A stretch of 21,773 nucleotides of DNA from the NCBI GenBank assembly GCA_003254885.1, contig QANT01004231.1, positions 1-21,773 of the forward strand, read 5' to 3'. A program made the translations under genes and the position numbers. This DNA is from Purshia tridentata (Eukaryota; Streptophyta; Magnoliopsida; Rosales; Rosaceae). Position 1 is the stretch's first letter, and the number at the start of each line of letters is the position of its first letter. The notes under the pieces are model-generated. The model was given only the letters and a program-made list of their open reading frames with translations, made no database searches and had not been told where the DNA came from. Positions 9,635 through 19,690 of this stretch are shown here, in pieces.

Positions 9635-10770
9635 TTTTGAGGGAATCGAGAAGATAAGGTAAAAAGTGAGAGTACGTTTATAGCATATACTAAGACTGAA
9701 ATAGCAATTCATCCTTACTTTCTTAGCCCAAAAAAAAGAAAAGATTGTATAGCAATATATATTATAAAATCAATTCGATATCCTACAGATTTAGCCATGA
9801 ATATTGTTAATTTGTTTTTAATTTTTCCAGGTTAGCAGAAGCCTAGCTCTATGTTTTGCATGTTGTTTGAGGATGGATCAAATTTTGGGGTCGTGAAGCA
9901 GACAACGGGCACTATATATTTTGCTGGCTTGGTCTTACATGTGTCTCCCATGGTGAAATATTTGCTAAAATGTTAGACAATTGAACATCTTTTTGTCTTT
10001 GGTGCTTTTGATTAAATGCTTGTGCCTTTATTATAAGATTAGTATCTTATTATTTAGTAGGTTGGTGTTCAAACTCCAACTCTTGGTTCAACTAGACCCG
10101 TAGGCCGTAGCAGATTGACTTTATTTTTTGAAATTCACATTTTTCTTAATCTCTGGAATTATAATTTGAATTAATGATTTGTCACATTAATGTACAGATT
10201 CTGTTTATGCTTGAGTTCGACCTCAAACTAATCATTAAGCTAATGAGAACATAATTAACTCTTTGGATAAATCAAGCTCAATATCAAATCCCAAACAAAT
10301 TGATCAACGGAGTTGAGATAGTGGATTAATTAATGTTTTATTTTAGTCGCAATGGTCTTATCTTAACTATAATGGGATGTATATATATGTTGGACAGAGA
10401 AAATGCTACACTTATTTAATTAATAGATAAGCTTATTCTTTGTTTGAAACCAAATCATTAATTAATTTACTTGCATTCGAAGGGCTAAGCTTGTTATGCC
10501 TGCTTATTTAATTATAAGTGAACACAAATTCAATTTTGAAACTCATTTAGTCAAACAGATCGATTTAATAACACAGCTCATTTAAAGTTACCAATTAACT
10601 TTAAATTTTTGGTGAAGAATTAACTTTTATATCATGAAGTTCCATTGAATTTGTATCTTCGAAATTATAATTTGAATGTCCTCTCTTTTTTGCCGGTACA
10701 TGAAGTTGTACTTAGAACCTGTTTGGGCCTCATTGTTGCATCGGGCCATGTTGGGCAATTGTAACTGAAC
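9635..10770 (+). other. 3' flank of HSP70 copy 2, with probable 3'-UTR intron
   Basis: Homologous to 2332-3574 with small indels. Probable intron 9659-9830 (AAG|GTAAAA..TTTTTCCAG|GTTAGCAG, 172 nt), the same length as in copy 1. The flank ends at TTGGGCAATTGTAACTGAAC, where the solo LTR is inserted. No other gene is visible. Confidence 0.6.
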
Positions 10771-10775
10771 AGCCC
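10771..10775 (+). repeat. Target-site duplication, left (AGCCC)
   Basis: AGCCC directly precedes the TG start of the solo LTR and is repeated exactly at 13211-13215. Confidence 0.85.
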
Positions 10776-13210
10776 TGTAATATTCCTAGAAAACAAAAAT
10801 AGATACATACAGATATATAGATTTCTTTCAAAAAAAAAAAAAGAGATTTTGGGCAATCAACCTTGGACTACCTTCTTTTAACCTAAATGAAAAATTTAGG
10901 TGACATGCTTTAAGCCAAAAGCCCAATCCTTGTTTGTCAAAAAAAAAAAAAGGAAAAAAGAAGAGAAGAGGAGGATAAATATCAGATTTAATCACACTCC
11001 CACACAAGCCACATAACCCTTTAAGCAATGGTTAGATTTTGGTTTAGGATGGTAACTCACATTTTAGGCTATCATTAAAACCTAAACTAACTTAACAAGA
11101 TTCTTCTAACCATGTAACTTAAACTAACTTAACAAGATTCTTCTAACCATTTAGTTACATGAACTAAATTTAAGTGTATAAATAAGGTCTTAGAGAGTTG
11201 AGAATTACCTGAAACTAGCACAGAACGAAAGTAAGAGTGAGAGAAAGAGAGATAGAGAGAAGGAAGAGAGAAAAACTAGAGAAAAGGACTTGAGAAGGAA
11301 CCACTCACTTCACTCAGCTCAAACCCAAGAGGATAGGAAGGAAGATGAGCTCTAAAGAATCATGCATGGGTGTTTTTATCAAAACTTTTGCTTTTGAAAG
11401 AAAAAAAAATCTTTATTTATATATCTTGTTAATATTGTAAAACTCATATTTAGTCATTTATAACCTTTTTACAATCCTAGAAACTTGCTTTATGGTTTAG
11501 AATTGAAAGAAAATTAAAAACCAAGAAAACTGGAAAAATCTGAAAATTTTTCCTGAAAATTCTGAAAATTTTTCCAGAAAATTCGTAGTTTCATATAGCC
11601 ACTTTTCGAGGCTTATAACTAGAGTTTTAATGGTTTGTTTTTCTTGATCTTTATATGGTCGTATAGAGGGTGTTACTAGCTTTAAAGTAAGTCTAAGATT
11701 GATAAATTTCACCAAGTTTTGAGGTATTAAAATAAGGTCGAAAGTTGAAGAAAAACCTGGGAAATTTCTGGAAAATGACAGTTCGGGTAGCATACTTTGT
11801 GATAGTTTATCTCGCCTTTTACAGCTCTATTTTGCATAAATTTTATATATGTGTAAAGAGCAGATGCAGATCTTTAAAACGAGTATAAGTTTACATAATT
11901 TCATAAACGTTTGATTGGATGAAAGTTTAGCTAAAGTAGAGATAAAAACTGGAAAACAAAGGCTATTTTGAAGAAGAAGGTGAATAGTAATTGGCCATCA
12001 ATCCCCACACGCACCACCGGCACGTGGTGACGCGTGCGGCTGTTTTCGATGACATTTTTTACCCAATTTTAACCCTCTCAAACCTTATTTTTCAATACGA
12101 GTCTAATGATATTAGTTTCACATCAATCCGACCTTTTTAAGTTAGAATAAAAATTTTTCTGTCCTTAAAAAAAGAGTGAAAACATTTTAATTTTTGTTAA
12201 ACTTTGTCTAAACTTTACATTCTTAAATTTTGGTAGAACCAAGCACGTAGTAACAGATCAAGAGGGAACTGTGTCTAAGAGATCAAGGTAGGGTCTCTAT
12301 TTTCCCAATGATTGGACTATATTACAATTAATTTGTGTGTCATTAATTGCTTATTATGGTTTTCTTTTATTGAATGAATTATTGGTTTTCATTACTTGCT
12401 TGTGTGATTATGAGTAAATTTTTATTATTATGTTAACATTATGGGTATGTAAATAACATTAATTTTCATGTACCATTTAATTTTCTTCTTATGCATATGT
12501 TGCATCCATGAGAAAAGTGTGGTTGAGTCGTGGTAATAAATGGTTAATTGGGACATTGAGGAGTAAAGGAGATGTACCTGGTGACCTCATAAATTATGAA
12601 AATAATCTTAAAAAAATATATATATTTCGGGTTAAGAGATGGACGAGCGTTGACTTATACACTAGACATTTGGGGTCACAATGGTAAGATGCACGGTATG
12701 GGACGTGTAAGCCTGTTTGTCTTGTGTGTCTGTCAACGAGAATAGATAAAAAGTGAGTACATACATTTTCTCATCATTTTACACCTATTAATCTATTTTT
12801 ATTTATTTATTTTATTCTCTTCATTAAAACATTGATTAATTGTATTAATTGGCCTTGAGGGATCACCATACCCTACTGAGCCTTGAAAGCTCACACCTTG
12901 ATAAATTGTACAGGTTGCAAAAATATGTCTAAGGAGGTGGATTATTCAAGTGAACTCTAAAAGTCTTACTGGAGTATTATGTTTTTTTTTTCCGTTGAGC
13001 CACAAATTGTAATAAATACTAGATATAACACTCTTAAAACAAAAGTTTACTAAATAAAATTTATCTTTGCAATCATCTTAATCACTTTATTAAATTAAAT
13101 TATTTTATTTTCACGTCTTAATGGTGGAAATAATAAATTTTATTATTCTACAATTAGAACGTAAGTCACACTTCACTCAAAATTAGTAGGTTTCTTTTTG
13201 GGATGTGACA
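10776..13210 (+). mobile_element. Solo LTR, probably Ty3/Gypsy type (2435 bp)
   Basis: Begins TGTAATATTCC and ends GGGATGTGACA, with TG..CA ends and related inverted termini (TGTAATATTCC versus TGTCACATCCC). It is flanked by a perfect 5-bp AGCCC duplication. There is no internal retrotransposon domain, primer-binding site context or second LTR, so it is a solo LTR left by LTR-LTR recombination. Long size and a 3' CTACTGAGCCTTGAAAGCTC-type stretch (about 12872) resemble LTRs of plant Ty3/Gypsy chromovirus-like elements, but the lineage is inference. Block 1 has no LTR at this place. Short ORFs inside are not genes. Confidence 0.85.
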
Positions 13211-13215
13211 AGCCC
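13211..13215 (+). repeat. Target-site duplication, right (AGCCC)
   Basis: Matches 10771-10775. Removing the LTR and one copy restores a sequence collinear with block 1 (ATATCCTTTATAT follows in both). Confidence 0.85.
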
Positions 13216-13489
13216 TCATATCCTTTATATATAAATTAGGGCAACTGCATTTTAGTACCTCAAGTATACCTCGTATTGTAAATTAATACTCCAATTCAAT
13301 TTTCAATTTTTCAATACCTCATCTTCATTTTGTTGACAAATATATACATCCGATGAGATGTGGGCCAACTTGAGAAGATATTTGGAGAGCTTTGGCTGAG
13401 AAGCACCCTCCGGATACTCTGTTGGAGTCGATCTTAGTACCTGATCTTGATGTTGGCCTTCATATTATAACAAACTCCCTGAGTGTTAG

Positions 13490-13790
13490 GCCCGATAGGA
13501 AAATATGCGACATTTGATATGGGCGAGTTCGTGACGTTTGGGCCTCCTCGTCCTCGTCTTCGTCTTCCTCTCAACTATCTGCAGCAGTCATCATCGAGTT
13601 ATCTGCTAGAGTGCAGTGGTTGGAGGAGAGCTACATGCTGAGAAAGCAACTGGTCGAAGAGGGAGGGAGGCAAAGATGGAGGAGTTGTTCACCCATATGG
13701 AAGCGTCAATGCCTCAGTTTGTTCGACCACTGCCCTGTCATCAGCCATCGCCAGATGAAAACGACGCTACCAGCTTTGGATAGATTGAAC
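13490..13790 (+). pseudogene. Decayed Ptta/En-Spm-type transposase fragment
   Basis: Counterpart of 4091-4399. The serine codon run (TCCTCGTCCTCGTCTTCG) and VQWLEE are present. A one-base loss then shifts the frame, and the acidic tail (EELFTHMEASMPQFVRP, then HQPSPDENDA) is in another frame. Not expected to make a product. Confidence 0.5.
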
Positions 13791-14077
13791 ACTAGGGTCA
13801 TTATTTAATTATCATTTGTAAGGATTTATATATTTGAAAATAATTATGCAATGTTAATATGAAATTTTTTCTACTTTGAGTTAATATAAATTTATTAATA
13901 TATTTTGAGTTATAAAAAATTAAAAATTTAATATAATTAAAAATAAAAAGAACCTTAGGCGATGAAGTGTTTCATCTCCCAAGGTTAGTTTGGGTGACGA
14001 ATAATGTATTTCACCACCCAAAGTATTTAAAAAAATAACAAATATAACAAGATTAAAAACCTTAGGCAATGGATTAA

Positions 14078-14829
14078 GGCTTAGTTTGGTATTTCAGTGA
14101 GAAAAAACTGCAGTGAAGTAATACAGCAGTGATGTAAAACAGTTGTAAAGTAATGTCAGCTAAGTGTTTGGTAAACTATATTTTTAAAAATGCTGTGAGT
14201 ACAAAACAGTATGAAGGTGTTTGGTAAATTATAATATAAAACTACTGTGACTATTCAAAATTACTAAAATGGACATGATGCTGAAAATTTTTTTGACTTA
14301 TTTATTTGAAAAAAGGCATTTTATTAGTTATAATTTTTGGTCTACAAATTTATATTAGCATTAAAAGTATAGACTACAAAACAAAATTATTAAATAAGTA
14401 TATATATTATTTTTATAAGAATATTTTAATTTTAATGGTAGAAATAAAATATCATAATTAGTCATATCAATATAAAATAGCCATATTAAAAGTACATTCA
14501 CCATCACATACATTATACAAAAAATAAGTATGCATACATTCACCATCACATACATCATACATATACTATAGTTAAAAAAGGAGGATAATGGTTGTCATTT
14601 TGTTAAAAATGTGAGGATATATTGAGTAAAAATAATTTTGGCCGCAATTGTCACTCACTGCAATTTTGAAAAGTAGGTTTTAAACTGTAGTGAATATTTT
14701 GTAGTGAGTAACATGAAATAGTCACTCACTACAGTTTTTGAATTACCAAACATCAAAACTGTTGTGAGCGACCTAGAATTGTCACTCACAACAGTTTTTG
14801 GGTCTCTCACTACAATCTCAAACGGGGCC
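14078..14829. mobile_element. Tourist-like (PIF/Harbinger) MITE, 752 bp
   Basis: Starts GGCTTAGTTTGG and ends CAAACGGGGCC, imperfect terminal inverted repeats extended by TTTCAGTGAGA / TCTCACTACAA. It is flanked by TAA on both sides (14075-14077 and 14830-14832), the 3-bp TWA target of PIF/Harbinger elements. Internally AT-rich with a short direct repeat (ACATTCACCATCACATACAT at about 14493 and 14534) and no transposase. Remnant A carries the empty site near 4667-4672. Confidence 0.75.
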
Positions 14830-15021
14830 TAAATTCATCTCCCAAGGTCGCATTAGGCAACAAAATATGCTTAAAATTTACTTTTGGAGACGAATTTAGT
14901 CCATCGCCCAAAACCTTGGACGTCGACATTTGGGCGACCAAAGCCGCCACAAACATTTTTTATCGCCCAAACTCTTGGCAATGAATTCATTTCATCTCGC
15001 AAAGCCCTTTTTCTTGTATTG

Positions 15022-15461
15022 TTTGTTTGCTATAATATATAATTTAATTATCCACAGTGTTTCCATATGCAAAAATGTGAGGTGATGAGTTTTCGGTCGA
15101 CGAGACGTAAGCCTTTCAGGACATTAATATTATAATTAAAAATTTATAAATATATAATATAAACATATAGTAAATATATACATATAAGTATATAGATATC
15201 TATATATATAGAAAATATGAACATTCTTAACCTAAGCCACTCCAACCATTTGCTATTTTTTTCTGGTCATAATTGAATTTCATTGAAGCCAAAAACACAA
15301 ACAAAACCAGCCCACTAGCCGATAAAACCAAGAAAGAAAAGAGCAAAAGCAATCAGGCACACCAGTGACACCACTAAACCAGAAAAATCAACAGACATTC
15401 TCTCTTAGGATTCCTTTATTCGCTACTGCTTTAAAGAATGGGATGAGACTACCCAATCCAG
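15022..15461 (+). other. Flank between CACTA remnant B and HSP70 relic
   Basis: 15152-15320 matches 5947-6270 of block 1. The remainder shows no gene. The last bases, CCAATCCAG, join directly to sequence homologous to the first base of HSP70 exon 2, without intron similarity upstream. Confidence 0.5.
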
Positions 15462-15750
15462 ATGCAAAGAGGTTAATTGTTAAGAGATTCAGTGACGTCT
15501 CTGTACAAAATGATTTGAAGCGGCGGGCATTAAAGGTTATTTAAGGTTTTTAAGACAAGCCCATGTTTGTGGTTACACAACTCTATATATATACTACCCA
15601 TGGCAATCAAGTAGCTGTCAAATTCCCAATTTATGAGGGTGAGAGTACTTGAGGGCATTCCTCCTGCTCCAAAGTCCAAAGGGTTCTCCTAAACTTGATG
15701 TTTGTTTGGCCATCGATGCCAATAGTATCTTGAGTGTCTCTACTTGTAAT
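15462..15750 (+). pseudogene. HSP70 relic with most of the coding region deleted
   Basis: 15462-15577 matches the start of HSP70 exon 2 (AKRLI, RFSDVSVQNDL) and reaches an in-frame TAA at ITIVK-type degenerate sequence near 15541. 15599-15750 matches the beta substrate-binding domain ([29 protein letters not shown]) with indels. The roughly 340 codons between, including nearly all of the ATPase domain, are missing. RFSDVSVQND is nearer copy 3 than copies 1 and 2. It is more diverged than the other copies, so it is probably an older member of the array. Confidence 0.8.
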
Positions 15751-16094
15751 ATATGGTGAGGCATGAGAACTTGTGAAGGAGTTGAAGACAGTGGAATCAG
15801 AAGCATAGTACTAGGAACTGTAATAGCTTGTACATTATAAAATTAACTGATATTATTATTGCTTAATTTATTTAAGTCCCAATCTTGACTCTACTTGATA
15901 TATATGCTGGAAAGAGAAAATGATACTTGTATATTTAATAGATAAAGTTTGTTCTTAGTTTGGGTTTGAAGATCAACCAACCCAACTTACAAGCAATTCT
16001 TTTTTCTCTTGGATTAAGCATTTACAAGCAATTCATTATTTTCCTTATTTTGAACTTTGAAGAGCCCATTGGATAAGGAGCTGATTTATCCAAC
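15751..16094 (+). other. 3' flank of HSP70 relic
   Basis: 15768-15960 is homologous to 6451-6615 and to 3061-3260 downstream of copy 1, including AGTACTAG, ACTGTAATAGC and CTTGACTCTACTTG. This supports the relic being a former tandem HSP70 gene rather than a processed fragment. The rest is AT-rich with no gene. Confidence 0.5.
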
Positions 16095-16412
16095 ATGGCA
16101 CAGAAAAGCCAAAGACATTTGTTGAGGAATGCTGCTCTCCTACACAGAGAAGATGCGGAGAGAATTCAGAAAGAGAGACTAAATTACTATGCACTTATGC
16201 TGAAATGTAGCACTTATCTCGTCTATTTATGTTTTTGCATTCTCTCCGTATTTTCTTTCCGCAAGAGAGAAGCTTCATTTGCTGAGAGTATGTTGGAGAT
16301 GTTAGTAAAAAACTTCAAAAAAAAAAAAAAAAAATATTTGGGTCACTCATTGGGGGTACCTCAAGGTCACCACATCTGTCTAAATTGTAATTTTGACAAT
16401 GCCAACACATGA
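16095..16412 (+). CDS. Short uncharacterised ORF, C-terminus altered by element insertion
   Basis: The frame begins ATGGCACAG and encodes 105 residues, not recognised. Residues 1-37 are basic and polar (KSQRHLLRNAALL, REDAERIQKERL). Residues about 38-55 form a hydrophobic stretch (YLVYLCFCILSVFSF) that could be one membrane segment. Residues 56-74 are again charged. From residue 75 the frame runs into a poly-A (Lys) tract and the inverted-repeat element at 16335-16724, so the last roughly 30 residues derive from that element. Without it the frame would likely end soon after the Lys run. It may be a real small gene, a captured gene fragment, or chance. Confidence 0.3.
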   Translation: MAQKSQRHLLRNAALLHREDAERIQKERLNYYALMLKCSTYLVYLCFCILSVFSFRKREASFAESMLEMLVKNFKKKKKKYLGHSLGVPQGHHICLNCNFDNANT

Positions 16413-16724
16413 TCGGAACCATTTTCATTTTAGATTACCTATTATAGATCAACTCTGCAAATAATTAACTCAATCGGAAATCGTTTGGTTATATAATTGT
16501 TGTCAATTAAATAGAAAAAATCAATGGTTTCTGATTAAAGAGTGATTTTTTAACTAAACCTTTGATTTTTCTCTTTAATTGACAACAATTATATAATAAA
16601 CGATTTCCGACTGAGTTAATTTTTTCATAAATGATCTATAATAAGTGATCTAAAATATGAACGGTTCCGATCATGCATCAACATTGCCGAAATTATAATT
16701 TTAGGAGGTGGGGTAACCCAAATA
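16335..16724. mobile_element. Long inverted-repeat MITE (390 bp)
   Basis: Left arm from TATTTGGGT to about 16531 pairs with a right arm from about 16555 to ACCCAAATA. Matching blocks include CATGATCGGAACC, ATTATAGATCA, AATCGGAAATCGTTT or its close variant, and TATATAATTGTTGTCAATTAA. The arms are about 170-195 bp with gaps and the loop about 25 bp. TTCAAAAAAAAAA occurs on both sides (16314 and 16728), a possible 9-bp or longer target duplication as in Mutator-like elements, but poly-A makes this weak. Superfamily undecided. Confidence 0.75.
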
Positions 16725-16741
16725 TTGTTCAAAAAAAAAAG

Positions 16742-17199
16742 TGAAAAGCCCTAAAATTAATGTGTTTAGTTTAAAGCCCAATCCATTTGAGCCCAACCCA
16801 CTGATCAGAAGCCCATTATAAGGCCCAACACTCAATAATCAATTAATCAAAAACCAGAAGTTCAAACCCAAAAAATTTTGTCTTCTCTAACTCGCACTGT
16901 CGTTGACTTCTATTTTGCCCAAACGCCATATGTGCGATGCGGCGATAGAGAGACAGAGAGAATTGAGAAGAGAAGACTCAGAAGAGAGAGACAGAGAGAG
17001 AAGAGAGAGGAATCAAACCGACCTAATCAAAGCAAAAGGGAGAGAGGAAAGAGGAGAAGACTTACAGCTACTGATTGAAGGTTCCTGCTCAAAGTTTGGG
17101 TGCCGAATTCCTCCCCCAAGCATTTTCTGCATTTTCTGCATTCTCTGCCACCATTTTTTTTCTTGTTTGGTATTTGCTCTTTAAGTTTTTGAGCTGAGA
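16742..17199 (+). promoter_or_regulatory. Promoter and GA-rich leader of HSP70 copy 3
   Basis: Unlike the copy 1/2 promoters apart from the last roughly 30 bases (TTTAAGTTTTTGAGCTGAG). Contains four RGCCCA motifs (16775, 16790, 16810, 16822), the reverse complement of the TGGGCY site II element common in housekeeping plant promoters. A TATA-like ATTATAAGG lies at 16815-16823, and a GA-rich stretch at about 16944-17060 probably forms the 5' UTR. No perfect three-unit HSE was found. The nearest, AGAAGTTC at 16857, has wrong spacing. Confidence 0.5.
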
Positions 17200-19040
17200 A
17201 TGGCGAGAAAAGAAAAGGGTCATGCAATCGGTATCGATTTGGGGACGACGTACTCGTGCGTGGCAGTGTGGCAGCATGATCGTGTAGAAGTCATAGTAAA
17301 CGATCAGGGAAACAGGACCACCCCATCTTATGTTGCCTTCACTGATACTGAGCGTTTGGTAGGTGATGCAGCATTTAACCAGCTCATCAGAAACCCAACT
17401 GACTCCATTTTTGGTATGTATTGCCCTTTGTTTTTCACATCAGTTTTATATATCACTGTGAGGCTGGTATATATGCTTATTCATTTTTTGATTAATACTC
17501 TCCTGAGTTCTTCAATATATAAAGTGTATAACTTATCACTCTGTGTAACAAAATATTTAGTCATAAAGAACAACAAATTTGTAACAAAATAAATAAAAAT
17601 TTAGATGGTGTTTAGATATCTCTTGTTGCTTTTCTTTGTAGAAATGTGTTTCTAAGTTTGTCATCAATTTGCAGATGCAAAGCGGTTAATTGGTAGGAGA
17701 TTCAGTGACGTCTGTGTACAAAATGATTTGAAGCTGTGGCCATTCAAGGTTATTGAAGGTCCTAGTGACAAGCCCATGATTGTGGTTAACCATGAGGGTC
17801 AAGAGAAACAGTTTGCTGCTGAAGAAATCTCATCCATGGTTCTCGCAAAGATGCGGGAGATTGCTGAGGTGTACCTCTACTCAACTGTGAAAGATGCAGT
17901 TGTCAGTGTCCCCGCTTACTTCAATGATTCACAACGCCAGGCTACAAAAAAGGCTGGAGTCAACGCAGGCTTGAATGTTATGCGTATTATCAATGAACCA
18001 ACAGCCGCAGCCATTGCTTATGGCCTTGAAAAGCAGGCCGGTTGGTATAGCAAGAGAAATGTGATGATATTTGATTTGGTGGTGGCACTTTAGATGTCTC
18101 CCTACTTTCTATAGGGGATGGTGTCTTTGAAGTGAAGGCCACAGCTGGTGACACTCACCTTGGAGGTGAGGACTTTGATAACACAATGGTCAACTACTGT
18201 GTTGAGCAATTCAAGAGAAAGCATTATTTGGACGTCAGTGAAAACTCCAAAGCTCTTAGGAGGTTAAGAAATGCCTGCGAGAAGGCGAAAAGGAGACTTT
18301 CATTTATGTCCTCGATTGAAATTGAAGTTGATTGTTTGTACCAGGGTATTGATTTTTATGCAACTATTACTCGTGCCAAATTTGAACACTTGAACATGGA
18401 TTTCTTCAACAAGTGTATGGAGCCTGTGGAGAAGTGTTTGAGTGATGCTAAGATGGATATAAGCAGTGTACATGATGTTGTTCTTGCTGGTGGCTCTTCG
18501 AGAATTCCAAAAGTGCAGGAACTATTACAGAATGTGTTCAAGGGAAAGAAGCTGTGCGGGAGCATTAATCCTGATGAGGCAGTGGCATACGGAGCTGCTG
18601 TTCAAGCTGCAGTTTTGAGTGGGAATAAAAATGGGAAGCTTCATGATTTTTCTCTCTTGGATGTCACCCCTCTGTCACTTGGGGTGGAGACTGACGAAGA
18701 TGATTGCAAGGCATTCATGTATGTTGTGATTCCAAGAAACACCAGAATTCCCACCGAGAAGAATCGTACGACTGTTACTAAGTATGACAACCAAAGTAGT
18801 ATCATCTTTCCCATTTATGAGGGTGAGAGTGAAACAACCTTAAATAATAACTTTTTGGGTAAATTTATTCTGGATGGCATTCCTCCAGCTCCCAAGGGTG
18901 CTGCTGAATTCGATGTCTGTTTTAGTATTGATGCGAATGGTATCCTGAATGTCTCTGCTGAGGACAAGTCCACTGGTCAAAAGAAAGGGATAACAATCAA
19001 CAATGAAAGAAGTCTTGATGGAATTGAGAAGAAAAGGTAA
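17200..19040 (+). pseudogene. HSP70-like copy 3, one-base deletion in the DLGGGT motif
   Basis: Exon 1 is 17200-17413, the intron 17414-17674 (261 nt, GTATGT..TTTGCAG), and exon 2 17675-19040. The N-terminus ([22 protein letters not shown]) is closer to canonical plant HSP70 than copies 1 and 2. At 18078-18079 the G run before GTGGTGG is two G instead of three, so the frame leaves MIFDL and stops at 18091-18093, a 210-residue product without the second half of the ATPase domain. The original frame continues from about 18080 to TAA 19038-19040. It encodes the ATPase signature 3, linker [14 protein letters not shown] and beta domain, ending GIEKKR. Apart from this base the gene looks intact and would be about 526 residues, also without lid and EEVD. 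A sequencing or assembly error is a real alternative to a true pseudogene. Confidence 0.8.
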
Positions 19041-19197
19041 AAAGTGAGAGTTTATGGCATACTATAACTGAATGGCAATCCTTATTTTCTTGGCCCAAAA
19101 AAGAAAAGACAAAAGATTGGAATAGCAATATATTATAAAAATCAATTCAATATTCTACAGATTTGGCCATATTGTTAATTTGTTTTACTTTTTCCAG
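19037..19197 (+). other. Probable terminal intron at the stop codon of copy 3
   Basis: AAAAG|GTAAAAAG .. TTTTTCCAG|GTGAGCAG, 161 nt, homologous to 2356-2527 and 9659-9830. In copy 3 the donor overlaps the stop. Unspliced RNA reads AGG TAA and spliced RNA reads AGG TGA, so both end after the same Arg. Confidence 0.5.
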
Positions 19198-19690
19198 GTG
19201 AGCAGAAGCCTAGCTCTATGTTTTGTTGTGTGATCAAATTCTTGGGTAGTGAAGCAGACAATGGGCACTATTTTGCTGGCTTGGTCGTGTATTTGCCATG
19301 GTGAAATATTTGCTAAAATGTTAGACATGTTACACAATTGAACATCTTCTTGTCTTTGGTGCTTTTGATCAAATGCTTGTGCCTCTATTATAAGATTAGT
19401 ATCTTATTCTGTAATAGGTTGGTATTCGAACTCCAAGTCTTGGTTCAACCAAAAAAATGGAAACAGATACCATTTGTATTAAGTATTGTTGCATTTGCCC
19501 AAGTAACTCAAACTGTAGCCAGTTAGTCCAGTCTTTAATTACCTAAGAACCTGTTAACCATATAGTCCTTATTCACCATTTATAGCTCTCTAAATATTGA
19601 TAAGAAAGTCATTAGAATTACTTGTAAATTCAGGACTAAGCTTAAAACTTGTTATACTTGTTTATTTAATAAATAAGCGAACAAAAATTT
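19041..19690 (+). other. 3' flank of HSP70 copy 3
   Basis: Homologous to the copy 1 and 2 flanks (GCAGAAGCCTAGCTCTATG, TGGTGAAATATTTGCTAAAATG, CTCCAAGTCTTGGTTCAAC, GGACTAAGCTT) but shorter, lacking the middle part. No gene. Confidence 0.55.

Larger units (their letters stand above)
13236..15021 (+). mobile_element. CACTA (En/Spm-like) transposon remnant B, with nested MITE
   Basis: Homologous to remnant A (3857-4846). It contains a decayed Ptta-type ORF fragment (about 13490-13790) and subterminal inverted repeats (CCTTAGGCGATGAA and TTCATCTCCCAAGG at 13952-13985, more at 14832-15000). It ends with TTTTTCTTGTATTG at 15008-15021, whose reverse complement CAATACAAGAAAAA is one base from the canonical CACTACAAGAAAA terminus. 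A Tourist-like MITE at 14078-14829 interrupts it. The 5' half of the transposon, including most of the transposase, is absent. Confidence 0.65.

Noticed and set aside
11497..11793. 98-aa minus-strand ORF within the solo LTR
   Set aside because: Phe-rich translation of AT-rich LTR DNA with GAAAATT-type repeats, not a retrotransposon protein.
14361..14558. 65-aa minus-strand ORF inside the MITE
   Set aside because: Made of the internal ACATTCACCATCACATACAT repeat and AT-rich DNA, with no transposase motifs.
16857..16864. GAAGTTC as a heat-shock element for copy 3
   Set aside because: The GAA and TTC units are one base apart instead of two and there is no third unit.
16878..17184. Overlapping Arg/Glu-rich ORFs upstream of copy 3
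   Set aside because: Translations of the GA-rich leader in two frames. Composition is explained by the repeat, and the position fits a 5' UTR.
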